Positions 46,777 to 57,226 of a stretch of DNA of 64,000 nucleotides are shown one piece after another. The stretch is from assembly GCA_000697355.1 (NCBI GenBank), contig JNEN01001218.1, positions 62,001 through 126,000 of the forward strand. Reading direction: 5' to 3'. The notes beneath the pieces are model-generated. The model was given only the letters and a program-made list of their open reading frames with translations, was not told the DNA's origin and searched no databases. The DNA comes from Syncephalastrum monosporum B8922. Taxonomy: Eukaryota > Mucoromycota > Mucoromycetes > Mucorales > Syncephalastraceae. A program made the translations under genes and the position numbers. How positions within the stretch are numbered: the stretch's first letter is position 1; each line of letters begins with the position of its first letter.

Positions 46777-47652
46777 AAAGAAAGTAATAAGTGGGATGAA
46801 AAGAGGCAAAGAAAAGTGGAAGAATAAGAGATTCGAAAATTCAAAATTCGAGATTCGAAATGAGGTGTTTGAGAATGTTTACATTGTCAGAATGGAGTTG
46901 CAAGAACTTGTGCTTTCGATGGTGTCTTGATAAATATCCAACGGAGATCAGTGACAGATGATAGAAAAGGCTTATGTAGCGTCAGAGAGATAAGAGATTT
47001 GTCTTCAGGATAATATATTGAGTCTGTGTGTATCTGTATAAACGGTGTGAACCGGATCCGTCTATCTAAGGCTAAGAATTAAGGGCTATTTATATGTTTG
47101 AACTGCTAAGGGATATGATATATGGAATAAAGAGAATACTCAGCGAAGAGGCTGATTGCTTGTGTTGATACTCAGGCCAGAGCTCGAATGTTTGGGGATT
47201 CACTCAGGGAAAAGCTGGAATGCTCGTAGAGTAGGCGATGCCATTTATGTAACCGGGTCAGCACCTTACACCGGCAAAGTCAGAACAGTCTGGGGTCCGG
47301 TTGCTGCGGACTCAGTGAGCGCTCTGCTCGAAGGCTGTTCCAACCATTTTAGCCAGTGGCTGGGCCGGTGAATAACGAGAATGACAAGTGGACAAAGTCC
47401 ACACCCCCCCTTCCTTGTTGCCAAGGTCTTTAGTCTTCTCAATGCGAGCAAGACAGACCGTTAAATGGCTGGTGAAGATTTAAGGCGCTAACGTTCTATG
47501 CCAATGTCTTCAGGCTTGCCTTATGCAAGTATTGGAAGATTGGCCAAATGGACGTAGATACAATTACCCTTTTTTTTTTACAGTACAAATGATAGAGAAC
47601 AATAATTGAAAGAAGAGGTGGGCTTGTTTATTTGACTTTCCGCATCTGATGC

Positions 47653-47791
47653 TCGCGTCTAATTTTCGCGTTTAATTTAATGTCGCGTCTAATTCTCGCG
47701 TTTTGTCTAATGTACGCGTCTAATTCTCGCGTCATTTTCGCGTCATTTCGCGTCTGTTTGTGTGTTCAAATCTCGCGTTTTATTGGCGCGT
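47653..47791. repeat. Degenerate CGCGT array
   Basis: Ten CGCGT pentamers in about 139 bp of otherwise AT-rich DNA, spaced mostly 10-18 bp. Several sit in a TCTAATTCTCGCGT-like unit. Three read CGCGAAA on the minus strand and one is ACGCGT. Confidence 0.8.
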
Positions 47792-48690
47792 TCCCTCTTT
47801 TTGATTTTGGTGCAGCACAATCAGGGAAAATGATGACTGACGAGCCGATCTAGCCATGACGCTCCATTCTAGTTTAATGTACTTCAGCAAACCAGTGGAA
47901 TCTCTACACATCTCTACACTAAGGTGAATGCATTGTACGGGAATCGCATATTAAATATATGTGTATAAAGCAAGTTCTGTCTTTGTCTGTTCTGTCTATT
48001 GACAGCCAAAGGAGTCTCAGTGACTTTTTTGTCTGCTTTCTTACTGGCTTTGTCTGATTGTGGAGTATATTGCGTCAGTCGATGCTTAAGTGTATATAGG
48101 ATCTCGCATGGTGCCATATTTACGCTGTTCTGCTCAAACCATCAGCGTCATTCCAAACCGCCATGGTCTCTTTACATCAATATATACCTACCGTACATGC
48201 AGACACGCGGTCTTGTACACACTTTGGATGGCGATATACGTATTCTCTAAATAAGTCTTAGAGGAACTAGCTCTCAGGCGAGGACGCTGTGCGTAAAAAT
48301 CAAATAAATATCAAATCACCATATGTTTACGATTTCATAAAGTTAGCATCGTGACAGCAATGCCTACGCACAAGCCTATTCAAATAAGCACAATGAGGTA
48401 ACATCTGATGAGTCATGTCTGCGCAGTAACATTGATAGAGGATCTCTCAGGGTATACGTAATGATTGAAACTCTGAAACACTTACAGAAAGCGTTCCATT
48501 ATTTCCTGTTTTGATTTCTCGCGAGTGCTATTACTATTTATTTATGTCTCTACCTTCGGCAGACAAAACCCCATGACCGAATCCTATACAAACGAGCGTG
48601 GTGAGACCCGATGCATACGTAGTGTCACACGCCATCAAAGGTTCTCTGTATACACTTGTCAGCTTTCTTCTTTTATTATTATGAAAAAGT

Positions 48691-51574
48691 TTAATCTCTT
48701 TGCAGAAAGTAGACATAAGCTTCACCGATCGGCGGGTTGGGCGACTCGGCCACACGGTTGTCGTTGAACAGCACCCATTTCCCTTCCTTGCGCACGTGGG
48801 CAACATAATGGCCGCAGTGAACAGACGTGCCCTTGTGAGACACAAACGATTGGACATGGTAGTGGAATGGCCCCGTGGCATCTGTGACCATTAGTCAATT
48901 TATGCATGCTCTAGGTCGCGTGAGATCTGTCCTACCTCCGGGTGGAGCGGCATCCGCGGCTGCGGCAGCAGGCTCATCCTCCTCGCCCGTATCCTCCGGA
49001 TGGCTAAAGAGCCAGTCGACAGCACGCTCTGGGTTGTTGCCCTAGCATTCAAAGAGAGTTCAGAGAGGGGGCATGCCATGCATTTTTTTTTTCATGCGCT
49101 TACCGTTTCCTTGAGCGCCTTCTTGGCTTGCGCAGGCGAGAAGCCCATAGCACACAGCATGCTGACCTGTTCGTCCGAAGCACCTGTGTCACCGCCAGCA
49201 CCAGCACCACTCGAGGGAGCTGTGATGGGGTCGTCGACGCTCGGGTCGTCCATATGTTCGAGGATCCAGCCCATCGCAAGCTCAGCGCCATTGTTGCCGG
49301 TAGTAATCAGCGCGCGCTTGCAGCGGTTCTCCGGGAAGCCCATCGTCATCAGCTGCTCAAGTGCAGCCGCATCCACCTCGGGCTCGGCATTGGCAGAAGC
49401 AGCAGCAGTCTGATCCTCGGGCAGCTCTTCCTCACCGGGCTGGAGTCCCTTGCCCTGGTACTTGTCGAGTTGGATCTCGCCCTCGGGGAACTGGACCTGG
49501 ACGTTCAGCTTGCGCGGCACCCAATTGACAAACGCAAACCTCCGGGCGTGCACGACCAAAATTTGCGGGAACGTGGCGAGCTTTTGCGACTTGTGCGCGG
49601 TCGTCTTTTCTTGACAGTGCGGACACTGGTAGCCGTCCACAAGCTCATCGGCCACAAAGGTATCCATACACTCGTAGAAATCCACGGGTGTGTAGACCTC
49701 CGCGCCGTCTTCATTGTCCGTCATGGCGTCGTCAGATTTGCGCGCGGGGACGTCCACCGAGAGACTGTTGGTCGTGTCGGTCTGGTATCGCACGCGCTTG
49801 CACTTGCCGCACTGGAGGCGGTGCTCGACCGCAAACTCAAACACGCGCGCTGGATTCGTGGCTTTGGCGGCGTGCTCCTTTTGTGCAACTGACTTCATCA
49901 GGTACTGAAAGAATTCGTAGGCATCCTGCTGGCGCATCGTTGAGAACTCTTCGTGGCCTTTACCAACAAGTGTCTTGAACATGGCGGGCGCGATGCCTTC
50001 TTGCGAAGGCGAGTCGTTCTCGTTGGCCGGCTTCACGGGTTGCGAATAACGACCGGAGAGGAGACCGTCTGCAATTTTGTGCAGCTGGCAATGCCAGCAC
50101 GAAGCAGGGTCGTTGACGCATATTTGTGCATGATCGGCCAGTTGTTGGTAATACCTGTCTTGAAAGGCGGGCACGTCGAAGACGGATTGCAGGATCGAGG
50201 CCATGTAACAGCTAGACGATTCATGAGATTCTCTGCGCACATGCATTTTTGAGTGGCATTTACCTGTTGCCGAGGTTTTTCAGACCGGTGTAGCCAGGGC
50301 CGAATTTGGGTTCAAGCTGCTTGCCATCTTCGGTTGTCATGCTAAAATCAAACTTGAGATTCTGTTCCAATTGCTGTATTAAACAAAGGACAAGAATAAA
50401 ATAGAATAAAAAGAAGACGGTGGTGAGATACAGAAGTGTGTAGTTCAGTAGACGTACTTACCAGCTCGGTCATGCTCTTTTCAGTCTTGAGCTGCTGAGA
50501 CACGTTGATGCCCCAGTTGGCAAGATGGGTGGAGAGGTCATTGTCCAGCTTGGCATCGTCACAGAGATAGCAGTAGATATCTATTCAGACATAATAGACA
50601 GGTGAATAGACCGTATTTTCATGAACGTAACTAGATGTACCTGCGGTTCCTTCCGGGGTGATAGTACCCAGCTTACAAGACACGCCGTGGCCTGTCTGTG
50701 TGAAATGATCCAAGCCGTGGTTATTTCCGCCTGACCCGTCAAACTGGCGGCGACCGCAGCCAAGATTGCCACAGGTCAAGCAGAGCCACAGATTCTCGTT
50801 GAGTTCGCAGTCCCTGCAGTGGGCCAGACTCTGCTGCTCCAACTTGCGAGGCGGGTCCTGTTGGAGGCACAGCGTGTGCTCGCAAGGATGGATCTCTTCC
50901 TCCCACGCCTTGACCTCGGATTGTTTCGCAGACGACATCGACGACAGCACAGCGTCCACAATTTGAGTCAACTAAACCATGGCGTGTGCCACACGCCGTA
51001 TATGAGGACGGATATGCACGCAAGCTTTCTTGAACTCTACCTCTGGCGTGGCATCTTTGGCCACTTCTGCTTCGTCGCACGCATAACAGCGGACTTTGGC
51101 GACGTGCTCGTACTTTGTTTCCTCGTCTTCTGGCACGATGGCCAGCTTGCTCATCTTTTGCGGGGGTGGAGTACCGTCGTCGGGCTAAAGCAAGCAGGTT
51201 CAGTGTCAGCGTGTCAGCGTGTGTTTTATTTTATGCGTGTATGTGTCTGCGTGTGTATACAATGACGTACGCGCTTGGGTTTGTCAATGACAACACGGTG
51301 AATGTTGACAGCGAGATTGTGACCGGAGAGGGCGACGTGGTTGCGAGCATGGTGCCGCTCGTCGCTGCGGCAACCGCCGTTGAAACAAGTCAAGCAGACA
51401 TCAATACCTTCAGGTAGATCCTGTGTTTTAGGTTGATCGCGTAAGCAGAGTGAAACCGATCGCACCTTGAAGATGTACCTGAGAGTCAAAGCACTGGGTG
51501 CATTCTTCTCTGTGGACTTGCGTAAAAGCAGAGGGGAGTGTGAATCGAGCGGATGTTATATGGGTGCAGGCCAT
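48691..51574 (-). CDS. UBP14: Ubiquitin carboxyl-terminal hydrolase UBP14/USP5 (isopeptidase T)
   Basis: Nine minus-strand exons: 51574-51479, 51420-51271, 51184-51041, 50971-50641, 50580-50462, 50373-50264, 50211-49104, 49041-48936 and 48881-48691, giving 784 residues. Domains in order: a variant N-terminal zinc finger (VHREECTQCFDSQ, CLTCFNGGC); a ZnF-UBP domain (CRDCELNENLWLCLTCGNLGCGRRQFDGSGG in pieces, NNHGLDHF) that grips the free ubiquitin C terminus; a USP catalytic core with the Cys box NLGNSCYMAS (Cys318, split by an intron) and the His box HCGHYVAHVRKEGKWVLFND (His746); and two UBA domains (about 600-640 and 663-705) inserted before the His box. The enzyme recycles unanchored polyubiquitin chains. 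The start MACTHITS is supported by fungal relatives beginning similarly. Confidence 0.95.
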
Positions 51575-53429
51575 AGCGTATGTGTCTGCTTATAGCGAGC
51601 AATGACGGGAGAAAAAAATGGACGGATCGTGTTTCTGAGCTGGGCTGGGCTGAGCTGGGTTAGGCTCTTTCTCTCTGTGTCTGTGTCTGTGTGCGTGTGT
51701 GCGTGGAATATCGGGGTTCTCCGTTCCCCACAAAGAAAATGGAATGCCATGGATATGTAACACTATCCTCATTCTATATGCACTGAAAGTATCCGCATCC
51801 GTGTACGCAAGCCCTGCTGAGCTTTTTCTCATTCCTCGCCCCATCGTCTGGGATTGAGTGCGTGCATACTGACCTATCCTCTCTTTCCTATGTGTAGACT
51901 ACCATGCAGTACATTTTATATACAGGATTTCTGTAGCGCACCAAACTTTTTATTATTTTTTTTTTTGTTTCGGCCAAGATTGCAACAGGCCCCTCACCTC
52001 TCCCTCCCCCTGGGAGAAAGTAAGCTAACCAGCCGTCGCTCCAGCTGTTGTACAACCCTCCTTCGAAAGCCTTGTTTTCCATGGTCATGTTGTGTTTCTT
52101 TTCATTTATATATAAGGCGGCAAGGACCAAATGAAAGTTGCGTCAGTATTTCATTTATACATAAATACATACAAACATGGCTACTGATCAAGACAACACG
52201 TATCCAACCTAGATAGCCCGCGCGATCAACCTCTAGGACGGCATTAAGGGGGGGGGGGAATATTATGACACCACCGACCTAAGGCCGCGCATCGCATTCC
52301 ATTCCTGGCCAACAATAACAAATCTATGTTACAGTACCTGTCGTGACCGGGCAAAAGAAATGTACAGAATCGTAACGATACATGCCGTTTTTTTTTTTTT
52401 CTGTCTTCCTTTTTCTGCCATGATGCTTGGACGTTGTGACACACAGCATACGTAAGTAAGAATATGCATCTCTATCGTCACTCTTTTGTTTTATTGACAA
52501 AAAGCTAGACCATCGTCATCCATCTGTACATACTGCATCAAGCAGTACTCACAAATTACTCTTTATTTCTCACTATTTTAAAGATGCATCGCATCAGACA
52601 TAGATGAAAACACGTGTCATTCAAGGAATACGGTCCGCTTGACCATTTGAAAACACACAAGGAAGTAAAAGCGACGTCCACAAAAAAGATCTCGGGATTC
52701 ACATAAAACGATAGCAAGGGAATACAAGGGAGAGAGAGAGAAAAAGCAAACGGACATAATATGTATTTTGGATACGCGTAGCACATTCCGAATGTCGATC
52801 TATGACGGAGTCCTACAACTCGAGACTTGGATGTTTCAAAATAACCCCAATACCTTCTTTAGAAGCTGCAACTGCACATTGTGAAAAAGAAAAAAGAACA
52901 AAAAAATTGAGCCAGGCGGGGCATCACGACACATCCACGTGGTGGTAGTTAGGATGAGCAGTATCATGTGAGCCACCGCCCTCTTTTGGAGAGAGCGCGG
53001 AGGAGGTTGAATGCGCGTAAAAAAATCGAAAGGATGACCCGAAAAAAGAAAAAAAAAAAAAAAAAAGTAGAAAAATCGCTGGCAGATGCAGAGGAGCATA
53101 ACAATGTGAGTGACTGGATATGTTACCAACCATGGACGGGAAACGTAAAGCTCAAAACGAGGCGGGCCGTCAGACAAACAATCGATACGCTCACGTTTCT
53201 CGGAAGAAGGCACACATAAATGCAATACACACACTACATAAAATAACACGCACACGCACACGTATCAATATACAACGACTCGTAGACTCATACATTCTAG
53301 TACGTAGCCATAATATTATTTTTCTTCTGTTTACTTCTCTCTTTCTTCATCCCTTCTCTCTTTCTTTTCTTTTCTTCTCCTTTTTTTTTTATTGTTTTTG
53401 CTTTTTGTTTCTTTATCTTTTATACGACC
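51575..53429. other. Long spacer upstream of the WOPR regulator
   Basis: 1.85 kb with many homopolymer and pyrimidine tracts (T12 near 51955-51966, G10 near 52249-52258, A18 near 53049-53066, long CT tract 53330-53410). No credible coding region. It holds the UBP14 promoter and probably a long regulatory 5' region of the WOPR gene. Confidence 0.55.
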
Positions 53430-55206
53430 ATGTCGACCACCGAGACCTTTCATGGCTACATTGAGACGACGCGGGACTCTCTCCTTATTTTCGAAGCCTG
53501 TCGTCGCGGCCTCTTGCCCCGCGTGAGTCGACGGTTGCAAGAAAAAGAGCGGCAGCTTGTGAAGAGCGGCGCCGTCTTCTGTTTTGATGAGAATGAGAGC
53601 GGTAATGAAATAGTTCCTGGTTTTCGGCCGGGACCGAAAACGAGCGTTCAGCTTCTCTTCTTCTGTCTGACCCACACCATCATCGTCATTCAATGTAGGC
53701 ATTAAGCGATGGACCGATGGACTGGTGTGGAGCCCGTCACGCATCCTAGGCAACTTTTTAGTGTATCGCGAGCTGGACAAACGCGCGCCTGCCAGTAGTC
53801 CGCACCAAGACGACCCTAAAGCGACCAGTGCTTGTATCGGACAAGACGGCGTTTGCATGAATCGATCGGAACACCAACGTGAGCGGGCCTTGGTGGGATC
53901 ACTTACATCCAGCTACCGTTTCAAGCGCAACGGCCTCATCAAGAAATCCATGTCCCTCGTGGTCGACGGTGTTCAGCAGCACCTGATCAGCTACTACGCC
54001 AAAGAAGATGTCCTCGCCGCGCAGCTCCCCACGCCCTCCAAAGTACCGCACCTCGCCACCCTCGACATTTCTCCCGAGCTGCTTGTCCGGCAGAATTTCC
54101 GTATTCCCCTGTTCCTTGACACCGATGCCTCCGTCGAAGGTAAACCACTCACTGGTATTACACTTCGCTCATGCAATCCTAACTTTTTTTTTCTTGCTGT
54201 ACTTCTGCAGTGCGCATGCTGGCCCGCCAATCCCAAGACACCGGTCGTCGCCACCTGCCTTCAGACGACCTGCTCGATGACTCTCCACAGCCCAACACGG
54301 GGCGCACCCGGCGCCGCTATACCTCTCAGTCTTACCCTGTGCCCTTCCGCCGCAACAGCGCTTCCCCGGCCGCTCGAGAACGCTCCTCCTCGATTGAACC
54401 CGTTCTGTCCAGCAGCTTGAGCAGCTCCTACCATACCAACATAAAGAATGATACCTGCATCTGTGGCGGCAGACGACGTCCAGAGACGAGGCCCTATCTG
54501 AACATGCCGCAGGATATGCCTCCTCCTTCTCATCAGCACTTGAACAGCAGCAACAACAGCGGCTTTGCCCGGTCAGAACCTCAGTCGTATGACATGTCCC
54601 ACTCGGCTCCAACACCCGACTACCACCTCTACGACAGCAGGGGTTCCATGTCATCCGAGTCACCCTCCCAAGGTAAGTCTCTGCATTTTTGTATGTCTGA
54701 AAGTTGCCAACTGTCATTCGTCCGTAGAGGATATGGCGTTCTTGAGCTCGGTCGAGATGCCCATCATGCCTTCGGCGTCCCCCCTGACACCTTCCGAGAC
54801 CGGCCTTTCAGATCTTCATCCTCTCGCTGCTGCGAATGCTCCTTCGCAACAGCAACCAGAACAATTACAACGAAAATCACAACAAGAGCACCAGCAGCAG
54901 CACCAGCAGCAACATAGCCTCCAACAGCCACAAAAGCAGCATCTGAGCCTGACATCCATGCCGACTTATCATTCCTCGGCCGCTTCCTCCTTTTACCCGA
55001 ATCAACCGATGATGCTTATGGGCCAGCTGGGCCACGAACAGACCCGCGATCAGAACCCGCACCAGCACCTCTTTTCATCTACGTCCTTCCATTCCATCAA
55101 CCATTCGGCCGTGCCGATGCGGACAGACATTATTGCGAATGCTTTCATGTTTGACCCAGCTGCCTTGCTAGGCTCTGGCTGGAACGAGTTTGAGATGCAG
55201 TTGTGA
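53430..55206 (+). CDS. Gti1/Pac2 (WOPR) family transcription regulator
   Basis: Exons 53430-53601, 53699-54139, 54211-54672 and 54728-55206 give 517 residues. The bipartite WOPR DNA-binding domain is clear. Part one is FHGYIETTRDSLLIFEACRRG through KERQLVKSGAVFCFDE and IKRWTDGLVWSPSRILGNFLVYRE (quoted in pieces, residues about 7-85). Part two, after a 40-residue linker, is YRFKRNGLIKKSMSLVVDG and HLISYY (about 128-160). The rest is disordered and rich in Ser, Pro, Gln and His, with a polyQ/HQQQ tract from a CAG/CAA-rich repeat near 54850-54940. Relatives (Wor1, Ryp1, Gti1, Sge1) are master switches of morphology and gluconate or effector expression. The gene converges on the H2C2-domain gene. 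Confidence 0.93.
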
Positions 55207-55864
55207 GCTATATATATATATGTATATTATATATGTATATATACGTATACACCTGGATGCATAACTCCCCATTGTTCTCTATATATCATATACAGTATAG
55301 TATGTCATCTATATCTTCCTGTATATACATAGCGACCTACCCCCCCCTTCTTTTCTGAATTGGTTGCGTGGTTGACTCGCACTGTTATTTTTATCTTGAT
55401 ATTTCCTCTGATCTATCTCTTTCCGTATCCTTGAATTGCTTTTAGTGTCGATTTGTGTGTTTGACTGCCAAATCAACTAAACCCCCTTCTCCTTTCTTTC
55501 GCATCCTCTTAAATATGGCGTCGTGCAAACATTGGATTTATTACTTACAGCATATATGTTTATTGTTTACGTATTAGAGAGAATGGGTGATTGTGACAGG
55601 GAGAGAGAGAGAGAAAGAGTGTGTTTTTTTGTGCGTGTGTGTAGGTGTGTGATTGCTAGAGACAGAAGAATAAACTACACGACAGCTCGTGTAAAGCAAC
55701 TTTGCTTGAGGATATGTATATGTATATGGAGAAAGATATAACAGAGGGAAAATAAAGAAGAAGAGGGATGACAACACAGGTGAGTGTAATGTTGAGAGAT
55801 AGTAAATCACTTTGCAAAATAAAGAAAAAGAAAATATAAAAAAAGGGAGATAAGGAGTTTTTCA
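55207..55864. other. Convergent 3' region between WOPR gene and H2C2-domain gene
   Basis: 658 bp with a TA-rich repeat directly after the WOPR stop (about 55207-55250) and a GAGA tract near 55600. No coding signal. Confidence 0.6.
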
Positions 55865-57226
55865 TCATAGGTCAGCATCAAAAGCATTGTCTGTTTGGGC
55901 TGAGGCCGCGTAAGACGGAAAGTGTGGAGGAGCGTGTGAGAAAGGATGACCCTGATGAGCAAGAATATCATTCGAGTCGGTGGCAGAACGAATGAAAGCA
56001 TGGGTCGAGGGTGGACTTTCTGTGGATTTGACAGCGACGGCTGCTGCTGCTGCTGCCGCTGCCGCGCCCGTATCGCAGCCGATGCCAAGCACATTGGGAT
56101 AATAATAAGATGGGTAGCTGAGGTATTGGTTATGATAGAAGAGCGGGGGTGGCGATTGCGGGGGTGGGTGTGTAGATTGTGCTTGTTGTGGCTGTTGCTG
56201 TGGCGACCGCAGACCCTCCGCCATCGCGGCCAGGGCGGTCTGGGGTGGCGGCGAGCTCGGTTGATACGAATACAGCCGCAACAGATCGTCTTCCTCGCTG
56301 CTCCCCGTGGTGGTCGACCGCTGATCGTACAGGGTATTAAAGAAACTCGCTGCGGCTCGCCGGGGCGGAGAAGTCATATAGTGTGGCGACGTGTCGTAGC
56401 TATTCTCGGTCGAGGGAGGGCCTGAGGAAGAAAAGTCGCTTTCTTCCTGCATTGAAGGCGTGCACATCAACTGGGGCATACCATCGCCAAACATCATGCT
56501 GCGCACCTGTTGCTGGTGCTGGTGATGCTGAGAGACAGATGCATAGCGAGGGTCAATATTGAGCGAGCCTTTGCTAAAGATGCCAGGGCTCTGGCCGCCA
56601 TTCCGCCGGGTGATGCAGAAAGGACAATGCCGCACGAAGCGTGCCACGAGTTCTTTAGGGATCCATGAAAATCTTCGCCTCACCTAGGTACGCAAAATGT
56701 TAGCATATTTGAATGCTAGTCTTTAAAGTTTTTTTTTTTTTTTTTTCGTTTGTCTAGATGCGCATAATCATTTCTGAAATTTTAAAGCACATACCAAAGC
56801 CGATGTCTTGTCTCGCCCGCCGTGGTGGGCTTCCCTGTGCGCCTTGACGAGAATTATATAGATTTGCTCCTTCATCGCCACCGGCTTGTTGTCGTGGCAG
56901 ACCAGGTCGAGCGATCCAGGTTTGAGTTGAAACATCTTTTTCACCCAAAAGCGAAACTGGGCGGTAGAGATGGCGGTGTTTCTAGGATCCCGCAGGACCT
57001 GCTGAATGAGTTGATAGCGCTGCTGATCGACGAGCGCCTTATCCCGTTTTTTGGGACTCAAGTTATTAAGATAGTCCTCCACGATCGCTTCGAATTCGCT
57101 CGGTGTTGGCACCTGGTTCTCGTCATCAAACATTTCGTCCGGAGGCGTGGCCTGCTGCGGAAAGAATCGACCGCTCTCGAACCCATAAAAGGGCACGGCA
57201 GATGAGGAGAGCAGAGGCGAGTTCAT
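55865..57226 (-). CDS. Protein with integrase-type H2C2 zinc-binding domain (possibly domesticated)
   Basis: Exons 57226-56795 and 56683-55865, phase 0, give 416 residues. Residues about 35-125 are helical and charged (FRFWVKKMFQL). At about 130-170 an H2C2 motif stands out: HREAHHGGRDKTSALV, then RRRFSWIPKELVARFVRHCPFC, then TRR. This is the integrase zinc-binding layout (His-x3-4-His, KT, aromatic W, C-x2-C) of retroviral, Ty3 and Ginger-type integrases. No DDE catalytic core follows. Instead there are about 240 low-complexity residues rich in Ser, Pro, Gln and Tyr with an alanine run (GAAAAAAAAAVAV), as in transcription factors. I infer a host gene using a captured integrase zinc finger, possibly a DNA-binding regulator. 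The first in-frame ATG is at 57226. Confidence 0.72.

Larger units (their letters stand above)
43006..48690. other. 5.7-kb gene-poor AT-rich region
   Basis: The longest stretch without a gene I can support. ORFs here are short and mostly lack ATG. Notable contents are an inverted repeat (46752-46776), short AATTCGA-type repeats (about 46830-46862), a GC-richer patch (about 47160-47400) with a 70-codon open frame lacking ATG, and a CGCGT-rich array (47653-47791). It may contain decayed mobile-element sequence, but I find no convincing terminal repeats or transposase/reverse-transcriptase motifs. Confidence 0.6.

Noticed and set aside
46480..47170. Possible solo LTR (TGT-starting, with an AATAAA near its end)
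   Set aside because: No matching TG/CA ends, target-site duplication or primer-binding site could be found, and there is no second copy in the window.
52836..53261. 141-codon minus-strand frame with FFFFFFFLF runs
   Set aside because: Produced by A/T homopolymers; the apparent hydrophobic segment is low-complexity artefact.
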